Source of the DNA: Cordilura impudica
Taxonomy: Eukaryota > Arthropoda > Insecta > Diptera > Scathophagidae
DNA length: 64,000 bases
Assembly: GCA_963682025.1 (NCBI GenBank)
Contig: OY821521.1
Location: 102,053,111 to 102,117,110 of the forward strand
Direction: 5' to 3'
In this document: positions 1-10,154 of the stretch, in pieces
How positions within the stretch are numbered: position 1 is the first letter of the stretch
Layout of the letters: the number at the start of each line of letters is the position of its first letter
Program-made: the position numbers and the translations under genes
The notes under the pieces: model-generated
Databases searched by the model: none
Seen by the model: the letters and a program-made list of their open reading frames with translations, nothing else
Told to the model about the DNA's origin: nothing

Positions 1-471
1 GTTTTTTCATAGATTTAAGTGAAGATCGGGAAGCAGCTCTATATGGGGCCTATGACTAAGAATTGTTTTATAGGGATTTGATTTGGACTACTGATTAATG
101 GATGTAATAAACACATACAAACCCAATTTGACTGAGATATATATGATAATTTGGATCTTATGGCAATATATGTCGATTTCATAGGGTCATTTGTATGGGG
201 ACTAGGTCTGAACATGGACCGAATTTCACCAATTTCAGCAGCCTTCATTCTATGACAGATAAAGGCTTATGTACCAAATTTTATCAAAATATATTCATAT
301 TTGCGACCTGCAGTTAGATTAAAAGGTTTACATGGACACACAGATGGAGAGACTGACTTCGCTAAATCGACTCAGAAAGTGATTCTGATTCGATCGGTAT
401 AATAAAAGATGGGCCTAGTTCAAGTATATTTGGTAGTTACAAACAGCAGCACAAGGTATAGGGTATAAAAA
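1..471 (+). repeat. DINE-1/mini-me-like repeat, family 1, copy A (cut by window start)
   Basis: This matches the 3' two thirds of the copies at 3523-4295, 13311-14083 and 39644-40447. Shared landmarks in order are the AAGCAGCTCTATATGGGGCC block, the GACTAGGTCTGAACATGG block, the acacagacggag-type block, and the 3' end TATAGGGTATAAAA. This copy has lost the hairpin sequence just before the 3' end and its GACG run has decayed. Assignment to DINE-1/mini-me (non-autonomous Helentron-like) rests on architecture, not on a database match. Confidence 0.7.
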
Positions 472-528
472 TTCGATATATTTAGGGGTGTAGAGCACGA
501 GAGCTCTGCCATATTAAATGTATAATGT

Positions 529-880
529 ATGGCCTATCAAAAGATTTTTGCGGTAAGATTTTATAAAACAGAAGGGAAATTTACAGCCGTAGGTACTCTT
601 AAATTCCAAGAGGAGATTGGGATACCAGAAGTTCTATGTCTAAAAGGGCAACTTTTTGCACTACAATGGGAAAATTTTCAAACCCACACATACAGATTGG
701 TAAAGGATTACTTCAGAAAAGAAAATATAAATATTTTACAGTAGCCTCCATAACGTTCAGATCTTGCGCCAATAGAAAATGCATGGATAGCCTTGCAAGT
801 ATGAAGTTTTCAGGAAGAGACCACAAAACACGAGGAATTTGAAAATATTTATTGGGCAATGTTGTGTAAGATGAATTTCA
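529..880 (+). pseudogene. Tc1-like transposase C-terminal relic
   Basis: Two overlapping frames (529-744 and 636-842) together read as the end of a Tc1-family DDE transposase. A segment reading THTYRLVKDYFRKENINILQ occurs where Tc1 proteins have the region between the second Asp and the WP motif. It is followed, after stops, by DLAPIENAW, which contains the final catalytic Glu context (IEN). The QDN motif is not intact and several stops interrupt the frame, so this is a decayed fragment. No terminal inverted repeats were found beside it. Confidence 0.5.
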
Positions 881-2235
881 TTGGTAGTATTAAGTTCTTC
901 CATTAAGTTTAATTTTAACTTAATTATAGTTTAAATCGATGGTTTTAACCAAATCGTACAGCTAAGATTTTGGCAAAAAAAAAAAAGTTGAACGCATTAA
1001 ACTATTTTAAAATATCTTTGTATATGAGTGCAGGATTTTTGGGCAAAGTTATTGACATGCAATTGTTAGGAATTTTTGGTTTTTTTAACACTTACCTAAT
1101 AATACTAAAAATAATGGTACCAAAACACGTGCAGAAATTGCCTTTCCGAACAAATACTTTTATATATTTTTTCTTCGTTTACGATCAAAAGGAAAAACAC
1201 TTCACAGCGGGTAAATTATTGCTGGAAAATCATAAAAAAAACTACTCGTACTAAACTACAAAGCTATTCAACGTATAAGAAAATCTTTTATGAATTTTCA
1301 CAGTTTGTGGTGGCTGTAGTGTCATTGATATCGTTTGTTTATTTTTTATTTTCTAAAAGCATACCCAATTTTAACGTTCAAGCCGACTTACAGATATTGC
1401 AGTTCTGTCAAATTCATTGAACTTGCCTGTAAAATACATTAATAGCCACGACGAGTCAGACATTGGTAGAAAAATTAATGCAAAATAAAAAACTGTATCA
1501 AAGTCATAACATTTGTGTTCATAAACATTTTTAGTTAAAACTTCAAAATGGATAGAAAAAAAGAATGTAGGAGGTGTTGTATTTCACAGTTGTTGCCCAC
1601 CATGTTCTTATTTATATTTTTGTTTTCGAGCAATTGTATCGGACAGTATGACTTTGTCCAAATATGTCTTAACCCATTGACCACATTTGTTTTAGATATT
1701 TAGAGACTAATTTAGTTTTATTAAGATTTAATACTCTTATAAATAGTCTGCTTTGGTTTTCCTTTAAATGTTTCAAATGAAATACGAAAAGCATACAGTA
1801 AATTTGCTTCGATTTTTGTGGGTTTGAAACTAAATTTGTGCAATTGCAAAAAAATTGTTGTTTGGAAAGTAAACATATGTATGTATACAGTGAGCATTTT
1901 GCAGTCCCAAAATAATAAGAATTCAAAATTTTTATGACGATTTCCAAAAAGTCTTTATTCTAGCGATAACTATTAGTGAGCAGAGCGTTTTTTGCAAAGC
2001 CTTTTTTTAAAGTTTAATAAACATTTTTCCCATATCTTCCAAAGAAATCATATACAATTCTCTATCATGTGAAAGCTTTTTGGAGGCGCATCTATCATTA
2101 TGTTGGACATGTCCAAGCGTGTTTGCGTATTAGAGATATTAAATAAAAGATTTAAATTTTTGTTTAGATTTAACTTCACTTAATTAATATGAAAATTTCG
2201 ATTTTGTTGTTACTAAAGCATATATATTTATAATA
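881..2235. other. unassigned AT-rich stretch
   Basis: No recognisable gene or repeat. ORFs at 970-1254 (+, 94 codons) and 1669-1947 (-, 92 codons) have composition expected of AT-rich random sequence and match no family I know. Confidence 0.4.
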
Positions 2236-2239
2236 TTCA

Positions 2240-2465
2240 TAACTACTCTGTATTATTAGTGAGACCGGTTTCTGCCTTCATCAGTGATTGTTTTAAATTT
2301 TATAATTGTTATGTTATAATTGATTAGATTGTTTTTTTATGAAATAATTCCACTTAGGACTGCCGTGAGATTTGAACCCGTGTCTAACTCATATACTTGT
2401 ACTTGTACTTACACTTTTTGGTCATGAGCTTTGACACACTGGCTTCCGACCAGTGTGGCTAAGAA
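2240..2465 (-). repeat. tRNA-derived SINE-like element, copy 1
   Basis: Read on the minus strand, this shares with 43700-43925 the run ATGACCAAAAA(G)TGTA, a tRNA B-box-like GGTTCAAATCTCAC near 2368, and a tail with ATCACTGATGAAG. The head region (minus strand, about 2440) has an A-box-like segment. Two copies with the same head, B box and tail support a tRNA-derived SINE family. Poor cloverleaf potential argues against an active tRNA gene. Confidence 0.55.
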
Positions 2466-2469
2466 GCAG

Positions 2470-3520
2470 TTTTTTACCATACAGCTGTTACTTCGTATTA
2501 ATCTCAGAAGATGCAACACTATCAAACATACCAATTGTAATTTTGAGTTTAGAGTTTTAGTTTTTAGGTTTTGTTGAAAGTTGTTTAGGTTTTTATGTAC
2601 ATTAGAACCCATTTAAAAACATCCATTTTTTTTTATTTCGTAAAGGATATTACCTATATATAAATTTTTTTTTTAAATTCATTGGTATGGACAAAGTAAA
2701 TTTGAGTAAATTATGCCAATTGAGACTTTCGGAGGCTGCTTTATGTGAATTCAATTGAAAAAATTACCTCATTCTCTTTATTTTTGTGTTTAATTGAAAC
2801 TAACTGCCCGAAAAACCGTCAATAATCGGTATTTCTAATGCATAAAGAATACTTGAGGTATCTTCTATCTATGATTTGAAAATTTCCGTCTTTTAGTACC
2901 CGGAGTAAGGAATTTTTCTTTCGAATTATGTTTACCAAAAAACTGTAGCGTGGACTACAAAAAAACAAACAAAATTATGTGTCAAGTAGAATGTCCATTG
3001 AATACTGAACTTTATTTTAATTTTAGTTAGATATTATGTTGGTACTCAATACTACGTCGAGTTTTTTAATATTTTTGTTAGCGTTTTTTCTTTAATAAAT
3101 ATTGAACGTTTTGGATGAATGTTTTTAATAACAGTTTTTTAAGTTGTTATACCACATTTTCCATCTTTAAGCGCATAACTCAACTTAATAAAGAATACTT
3201 TTGGTTTCCCTCTTTATAATCAGCAATAGCTTAGTAGGTAGGGAGCACAAGAGTTGAAATCTGTCACATGGCCAAATTATTTCGTCAATAAAAAACTAAA
3301 ATATAAAATTTCAAAAGATGGATAAGAGCATAACATTCACTTGTTAAAAAGAACTTAAAAAAGTACTCAAAAAGAAAAACTACGTTCCTACGGCAAGTCA
3401 ATCTTAAATTCATCAGTGAAACTGCTAGGTTGAAAATTATTCTGCAGATTTGGTCTTCTTGCAACCAGTTGCATTAAATCTAAGTTGTATTTTCTGGTAT
3501 TATCAAATAAAATTAAATTT
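2470..3520. other. unassigned AT-rich stretch
   Basis: Only short ORFs with no recognised similarity. No repeat shared with the rest of the window was noticed. Confidence 0.35.
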
Positions 3521-3522
3521 AA

Positions 3523-4295
3523 AACAAGTAAGATACCCTATACCATGCGTATAGAGACCCTATCTCACAGACCTAACTAACTGGATACAGAAAATAAGCA
3601 TAAACCAAATTTGAGTGGGATTTTTATTAATTTTTTTGGCTGCAGATATGAAAAAGTTCATATCTGATACTATATATATATGGGGACTAGGCTCAAAAAT
3701 GGACCGATCCTGACTATCTTTGGTAAAGTTTCTTGTATTTTTCAAAAATATATACAAACAAAATTTGAGAAGAATCAGTGCAATATTTTTGTTTTTTGAT
3801 AGATTTAAGTGAAGATCGGAAGCAGCTCTATATGTGGCCTATGACTAAGAGTTGTCCCACAGGGATCATCTTTGGACTACTTATTAATGGATGTAATAAA
3901 CGCATACAAATCCAATTTGAGTAAGATCTATATGACAATTTGGATTTTATGGCAATTTATGTAGATTTCATAGGGGTCATTTGTATGGGGGCTAGGTCTG
4001 AACATGGACCGATTCTCAGCAGTTTCAACAGCTTTCATCCTATGATTGACAGAAGCTTATATACCAAATTTTATCAAAATAGATTCATATTTGCGACCTG
4101 CAGTTTGATTACAAGGTTTACAGGGACACACAGACTGACGGACGGACGGACGGACATCGTTAAATCGAATCTGTTAGTGATTCTGATTCGATCGGTATAA
4201 TAAAAAATGGGTCTAGGTCAAATATTTTTGGTAGTTACAAACAGCAGCACAAAGTCATTATACCCAAACCACATAGTGGTATAGGGTATAAAAAA
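3523..4295 (+). repeat. DINE-1/mini-me-like repeat, family 1, copy B
   Basis: Starts with AAACAAGTAAG and ends with TAGTGGTATAGGGTATAAAAA. The 5' palindrome seen in other copies (13327-13350) is deleted, so AAGTAAG runs straight into ATACCCTATACC. It contains a short (TA)n run near 3672, followed by GGGGACTAGG, and a GACGGACGGACGG run near 4138. The 3' terminal segment can fold into a hairpin (ATACCC pairing with GGGTAT). ORFs inside (3560-3757, 3940-4200) also recur in other copies because the repeat is copied, not because a protein is conserved. Confidence 0.75.
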
Positions 4296-5070
4296 TTGAA
4301 TCAGTCTTAGGCAATTAAATCCTACTTTGTTTTGCATTTAATAAATCCTCTTTTTGCATGAAAAATTATTTAAATAGTTAAAGAATGAGTCTGTTAAAAG
4401 TATTAGTTTTCTACTATTTAATTTACTTTTCTTTAAGATCAGCTGTATTTTGTTTTGAAAATAGTTGCAAAATTTTAGTAATAGCGTCATATGGCTTCGC
4501 ATCTTATTGATATTTAGTTCCCGGTTAACCGGCCATCGGGAAATGAAACAAATAGTAGAATTCCTGTAAATCTTTACTGAAGACTCACAAACGCTACTTC
4601 TGCCTGCTATTTTTTTGCATTAAGCATTAGGAGAAGCTGTCTACAAACTTAAGAAAGTATGTTTTTTCTGTAATTTGGTTCTTCCTTATTTAATGTGATT
4701 TTCACAAAAATTTTAAATAAATCTATATATGTTAGTTTTTTTATGTAGTTTCGATCTTTTTGTTGCAATAATTAGTTCTATATTGTTCGGTTTGAGATCA
4801 TGCATATATTTTCTAACTCTAGAAAAGATAATACTTTCTGCAATGTAAGAGAAAATTGGAAAAAATTTAAGACAGCGCTAGATGGAGTAGCTACTTTCGA
4901 ACAAAGGTACTTGCTCTTCTTCAGCATCCTTCTGCCTATTACTTCAACTCATGTTTAGTCAGCTATTTAACTTAATATTTGAGAGAAATGCACCTAAGAA
5001 ATGATTTTTCTTCCTTTTTTTAATACAAGAGTTGGTACGGACAAGCTGAGATTTTTCCAATTTTAGTAAT
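4296..5070. other. unassigned AT-rich stretch
   Basis: No gene recognised. A 12-bp palindrome CCGGTTAACCGG lies at 4521-4532. Confidence 0.3.
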
Positions 5071-5072
5071 CA

Positions 5073-5686
5073 AAGACAGGTCGCAAATATGAATATATTT
5101 TTATGAAATTTGGTATTTGAGCTTATATCGGCGCATGAACGCTATTGAAATTGGTGAAAATCGGTTCAAGCTCAGACCTAGTCCCCTAACAAATGACCCC
5201 TACGAAATCAATTTAAATTGCCAAAAGATTCACATTATCATATATATCTCAGTGAAATTGGGTTTGTGTATGTTTATTACTTTCATTAATCAGTAATCCA
5301 AAAATAAACTGTGTAGGACAATTCTTAGTCATAGCCCCCTAATAAAGCTGCTTCCCGATCTTCACTTTATTCTATAAAAAAATAAAAATATTGCACAGAT
5401 TTTGGTATTTATTTGGTATATATATATGTTTTGCAAAAAATAAGTGACTTTATCAAGCATGGTCAGGATCGGTCCACTTTTTTACCTAGTGCCCATATAG
5501 ATATAGCATCGGATATGAACTTTTTCATATTCGAAAGCAACAACATTAATAAAAATGCCACTCAAATTTGGTTTATGCTTATTTTCTATATCCAATTAGT
5601 TGAGCCTAAGAGATTGGGTCTCTAAACTCATGGTGTAGGGTACCGTATAGTCGGTCTTGACCAAATATAATTTTCTTACTTATTTG
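5073..5686 (-). repeat. DINE-1/mini-me-like repeat, family 1, copy C (3' end missing)
   Basis: Minus-strand copy. The 5' end with a decayed palindrome (GTCGGTCTTGACC) is near 5650-5680, the (TA)n block near 5418-5430, and the CGGGAAGCAGC block near 5345-5360. The (GACG)n block and the terminal GGGTATAAAAA hairpin are absent, so this copy is truncated. Confidence 0.7.
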
Positions 5687-5789
5687 ATTTTGTTGCAGGT
5701 CTTTTTCTCACATGAAAAGAAGTGAAATTTAAATTGAATTGATGCTTCTCAAGGATATTTTCTCAACATCCGAAAAGCACCATTAACAT

Positions 5790-6273
5790 TTTAAAAGAGA
5801 AACTTTGGAGGGAAATGTCATAACTGCTTTTTGTGCTGAAAATGTATCCAATATGTGTCATACCCAATTCCTGGATAATGCATTTTTGCCATTTTTGGCA
5901 AACTAATGCCAAAAACTAATGCATAATTCAGCAGGATAACGCGAGGATCAACGTCAGCCGTACAACAAAAGCTTGGTTTTCATTCAAGGGAATAGAAGTT
6001 GCGAATTGGCCAGCGTGCTCACCAGACATTAACCTTATCGAAAATCTTTCCCAACGGGTTTATATAACTTGTAAACAATTTAACGTGGTTTCCGAGTTTA
6101 TTCGATCCATAAGAATGGTGCGGGCTAAAATTAAACCACAAATTATTCAAAATTTAGTGTTAAGCTTGAAAAAATGATATCTGACCCGGTAGATAAAAGA
6201 GGAGAATTTATTGGAAATTTTATAAAATTTAAGAATTGGTTTATTTTGTTAAAAAGTGCATTTGTTATTATAA
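5790..6273 (+). pseudogene. Tc1-like (DD34E) transposase, 3' part
   Basis: An uninterrupted frame from 5929 to the stop at 6175-6177 encodes the C-terminal third of a Tc1-type transposase. It reads QQDNARINVSRTTKAWF, then WPACSPDINLIEN. Exactly 34 residues separate the second catalytic Asp (QQDN) and the Glu (LIEN), the DD34E spacing of Tc1 elements. The upstream part carries stops and frameshifts. The remnant is the left neighbour of the Transib-1 insertion, and sequence like its 3' flank reappears at 10127 on the other side. An Asn replaces the usual His after the QDN motif (ARIN, where IH is typical). Confidence 0.75.
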
Positions 6274-6301
6274 CGGTAATACTGTTTACTGAAATAAGTA
6301 G
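6274..6301 (+). repeat. 28-bp direct repeat, left copy beside Transib-1
   Basis: Identical to 10127-10154. The two copies lie outside the two ends of Transib-1, and together with CAT they imply a 31-bp tandem duplication at the insertion site (see findings). Confidence 0.85.
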
Positions 6302-6306
6302 CATCG
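6302..6306 (+). other. 5-bp target-site duplication CATCG, left
   Basis: CATCG abuts the CACAGTG end at 6307 and is repeated exactly at 10124-10128 after the other end. Five-bp, GC-rich duplications are characteristic of Transib elements. Confidence 0.85.
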
Positions 6307-7298
6307 CACAGTGGACCAAACGGATAATCTGGCGTGCAAGAGAGTATAATTCGACTTAAGGAGCACCTAAAGATGTGAAATTTGATATGCGATACGAAAA
6401 TGAAATGAGCCATCATATCTTAAAAATGTGTGAAGTATTTAAGGGGGCGTGGCACATATTGCAGCTTTATCAAAATAAAATCTAAGTAAACGATTTGTGT
6501 CATCACTCATTTTGTTTACATAAATTTATATAATAAATATTATATTTTATAATATAGTATATTGTTTTTATTAAAATCAAACAATTCAGTAAGTTATAAA
6601 AAAGGTACTTCGAAAGTGAAAACAAAATAAAAGTAGAATATAAAACTTTACTAAAAAACACTTTGCAATACATTGTACATGAAGTTAATGACTCACAACC
6701 ATAGTTGCCAGATTATCTAGGTGTAAAATCGTCAAATTTTGGGGGAAAAATCGTCAAAATCGTCATTCAATTTTGTAAAATCGTAAAAAAAATCGTCAAA
6801 ATAAAAAAAAAACGAATTTTACATATATGTATGTATGTATTTGTTTTATTTAACAAAGAAAACCAAGAATAGTAAAGATAAAATTATTAAATAAAAAACC
6901 ATAACAATTCAAAGTAAAACATTTTAACAGACATATTTAATATATATGTATGAAAATGTCATAAATAACAATCACATATCTTTAAATTTGTAATTTTAAT
7001 TTTCAAACTCTTTTGAAAATAAACTAATTCAAAATTAAATCATTCTGTTTATATTCACAGTTTATATATAAATTTCAGAATTTAACATATTTATGAAATC
7101 TGTTTTTATTGCAATGTCATAGCAATTATTTTTAATTTTAAATAAAATTTTTTGAAACGAATTCCTACCATAGAATCTTTTCCTAACCGATTTCTAACTT
7201 GTTTTATTCAGATTCACCTAAAGAATGTGGCAAAATTAATATTTTTTGAACAGTTTAGTTAAAGTAGGAAATAAATATCTAGAATCTGCACGTTTAAT

Positions 7299-7502
7299 TT
7301 AAGAAGTTTTCTTACAAAAATCTAAGAGGCCATCTTCAAAATAATTGTTAAAATTCAAAACTTTTAACTCTCTAAATTCGGAATCTAAGTTTTGTTTATC
7401 CTCTTCATTAACAAAATATGGGAACTCTTTAACAACAATAAAAAAAGAATTAGCTTTTTCGTTTATTATAAAGTTTGGATCAATTAAAATTTTCAAAGTC
7501 AA
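7299..7502 (-). pseudogene. hAT-type transposase fragment
   Basis: A 67-codon minus-strand ORF contains FPYFVNEEDKQNLDSEFREL. This resembles the segment of some insect hAT transposases where a phrase like (I/D)xEWRxL precedes the C-terminal dimerisation domain. It stops abruptly near the MITE at 7531. There is no BED finger and no catalytic domain. Family assignment is tentative. Confidence 0.4.
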
Positions 7503-7530
7503 ATCTTTTTAAAATTTGATCACATAGTTC

Positions 7531-7752
7531 TACATATCGCTAATTTGCGAGAAGACAGGCATAACTCAAAAAAAGCGATTCCGAGATAAACGCATTTGAA
7601 ACCCTTTTGGTCGCCACTCAATGAGTAAAAGAGATATCAATACCACTTTTTGATATGTTGTAGATTATGGTGTGACTCATATTTCTACATCATTAACTCA
7701 AAAGTCCCGTTTTTTGAGTTATGCCTGTCTTCTCGCAAATTAGCGATATGTA
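7531..7752. mobile_element. 222-bp MITE with long perfect inverted repeats and TA flanks
   Basis: The two ends are inverted repeats of about 42 bp with no mismatch noticed, starting TACATATCGCTAATTTGCG and reading to CATAACTCAAAAAA. TA at each extreme fits a Tc1/mariner-type target duplication. About 135 bp of non-coding sequence lies between the arms. It sits inside the hAT-like remnant and is better preserved than its surroundings, so it is the youngest insertion in this nest. Confidence 0.85.
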
Positions 7753-7989
7753 ATGCTGTATAAAGAAAAAATAGTTGTCTTTTTTTATTAACTGAAACTT
7801 ATAAGGTTGTCATAATATAATATAGTTTACAGATAAAATGTTGTCAATTTTCGATACATGTAAAAATCGTCATTTTCAGACCAAAAATCGTCCAATCGTC
7901 ACAACTCAAGCGTATATAGTCGTAATATGACTTTAGTAACTGCTTTTATCACTTTAGATACTCCCCGTCTACACTGCTTTCAATTTCTT

Positions 7990-9450
7990 GCAAGACAGGT
8001 TCAGAAAGTTAAGACACAACATCAGCACAAAGAGGTTCCGACTTTCTATATTTGAAAGATTTTTTTGAAATGGATGATATGATGGGATCCGATGATACTA
8101 TTAAAGATTGAAATAAATCTTGCATCGTTTTTTCACGCGAACTCATTCGTGTATGAAATTCGCGTACATTTCTAATATCTTTATTTCTTGACTCTAAGGC
8201 CTCTTCTAATATCATGCCAATCGGTAATGACAACTGTTGAATTATATCCTCCCCATGTATTAATATTATGTGGAGGCTGGACGACATATAGTACCAGGGA
8301 TAGAGTTTAACGTATAGTTTCGGAGTATCTGATAAATAATGGCGAAAAGCTGCAACATTTACAGTGTATCCACATGATATTGTTCTTAAAATAATTTGTA
8401 GTCTCTTTATTAAGACTTCACTTACTCCAGTTACACTAGACGTTAACAATGTTTGACCAAAAGAAACGTCTAGCCGCATTTCCGTCATTTGTTGAACCTA
8501 TTCCAGGTTTTGGATAATAGACCAGTAAATGCATTTGTGATTTAATATTTTATTTTTTTTTTTTATTTTCTACTTTAAATTTATCCTCAGCATTACGAAG
8601 CTTCCATCTTTGTATAACAAGCTTATACGAAATATGTAAAACACATTAAAAACAACGTATCCAGGCGTGTAAAACATAAATCCCAAACTTATACAAGTTT
8701 TCATTGCATGAGAGTTTTGCAATAGCCTCTAAGTCATTCATTATACTCGGTGTCGGAGTTATCAGAATTAGTATCAGTAAACATTTGCTTATAGTTTGAA
8801 TGACCACTACTTTCATCACATCCCCACTTGTAAGTCATATACATTCCAAATGGTTTAGTTTGTTCCAGTAAGTCAATTAGAAGTTCTCCTTACCTTTCAA
8901 CTGTCTTATCGACTAAACATTGCAAAGAAACCTGTGCTGAAACATCCGAAAAAGTCTTATTACTGGGATAGCACTTTTCTTTCGCAGATTTCACAACATG
9001 ATACGTTGGATATATGTTTGCTTTTCGTCCCGTCTATAAATAAAGCCAATGCCTCTTCATGAGTATATGTTAGGTGGGCAGAAAACTGTTTTTTTTTTCT
9101 TAATTTTAGTGGCTCCCGTTGGAGAGGCGTTTAATTCTTTAACCTAACAACATCTCTTTTTCCAGATTTGTATAAACTGACTTTTGTTGCTAAAACCAAT
9201 TCATCACACGACTTAGCTTTTACAAGCGAAGAAACATTTACAAGTTGGGTCATCTTACTATTTTCAGCAAATTTTTTTTTTAGTTTATGAGTAACAGAGA
9301 TAGAGGGACCAGCAACTTCCGAATCCGTTTCAGCGATCTCAAAAACTAAGGCACCATTTAGCCACTTTTAGTATTTAGCTTTAAATTTTTTTTCATCCTA
9401 TTCACATTTTTCCATTTCTCGCCAGGGCCATGAACAAATTTGTGTACATT
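7990..9450 (-). pseudogene. Transib-1 transposase (RAG1-core-like), badly broken
   Basis: Pieces in several minus-strand frames line up in order with the Transib-2 transposase (53213-55137). (1) THEEALALFID near 9030-9070, matching TPEEAFALFLD. (2) WGCDESSGHSNYKQMF near 8780-8830, holding the first catalytic Asp. (3) PKPGIGSTNDGNAARRFF near 8465-8515. (4) ORF 8009-8488, with IILRTISCGYTVN, KLYPWYYMSSSLH, ILIHGEDIIQQ, then LEEALESRNKD with the final acidic residue, and SSDPIISSI. The region carrying the second Asp and the CxxC is missing between pieces 2 and 3 (about 8520-8745). RAG1 and Transib share this C-terminal pattern. The gene is dead: at least two frame changes, stops and an internal deletion. 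Confidence 0.8.
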
Positions 9451-10123
9451 TTGCTTTGACTTTCATTGTTGACTTCTTCTGTGAATCCAATTTTACTCAT
9501 TACATATTCAGTAATGGTACCCCATTTATTTTTGTTGTCTTGGGCGTTTAGCCAAACATTGAACAATTCTTGTCTTAAAATTTACATTTCGACTGAAAAT
9601 AAAAAAAAAACGGCAAAAAGCGGCAGCCACATTTTTTATTATTTTGAAGCCTAATAGCTATTATATCTAAAGCATATGGAATATCTATAGAAGTCAGCGG
9701 TATTAATAGCTAAATTCTTTAACAAATTTCAAGTTTGCTTAAAAAATAATTTTGTTGTGGACACTCTTTTAAATCTATGTTTTTAAGCGAAAAAAACACA
9801 GGGATGCTTCAAAATTAAACAGTTATTAGTACATACCTTGAGGTTAAAATATAATAAATAATTTTATTAATTAACTTTCCACGGTCGCAAAAAAACACTT
9901 AAACAATCAACACGTCTGTACAGAATTTGAAGAAATTTTTTGTAAAAACTAATTACTCATGTTTGATTGCCTACTACAATGTTGTTTTTCAAAAAGCAAA
10001 GAAAATTTATTAGCGTTAAGCAAGGTAGGAATATGGCAATTATAAATGCGATATTAATTTTATTTTGTTAACACCAAATTTTTGGACCATTTTCGCACCA
10101 GATTCAACATTTGGTCCACTGTG

Positions 10124-10128
10124 CATCG
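10124..10128 (+). other. 5-bp target-site duplication CATCG, right
   Basis: Exact match to 6302-6306, immediately outside the right heptamer. Confidence 0.85.
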
Positions 10129-10154
10129 GTAATACTGTTTACTGAAATAAGTAG
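10127..10154 (+). repeat. 28-bp direct repeat, right copy beside Transib-1
   Basis: Identical to 6274-6301. It overlaps the right CATCG by two bases. Confidence 0.85.

Larger units (their letters stand above)
6700..7912. mobile_element. hAT-like remnant nested in Transib-1
   Basis: The left side begins CATAGTTGCCAGATTATC. The right side, read inverted, is TTGAGTTGTGACGATTGG, a decayed match. The subterminal regions on both sides are dense in an AAATCGTC motif (about 6725-6800 and 7862-7900), as is common for hAT elements. The piece at 7299-7502 resembles the region before the hAT dimerisation domain. Exact ends and an 8-bp duplication could not be fixed, so boundaries are approximate. Confidence 0.5.
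6307..10123 (-). mobile_element. Transib-1: RAG1-like DNA transposon with nested insertions
   Basis: Both ends are CACAGTGGACCAAA, in inverted orientation, and similarity continues (AATCTGG at both ends). After the CACAGTG heptamer comes a 23-nt spacer and then an A-rich stretch at the right end (AAAATGGTC); at the left the corresponding bases are CAAGAGAGT. Flanking CATCG duplications are exact. The interior holds a broken transposase on the minus strand (about 7990-9450) and a hAT remnant (about 6700-7912) that itself carries a MITE. Removing the hAT piece leaves roughly 2.6 kb, which would suit a Transib element missing part of its coding region. The heptamer and 23-nt spacer recall the recombination signal recognised by RAG1. 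That relationship is established for the Transib superfamily; placing this copy there is my inference from motifs. Confidence 0.85.
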
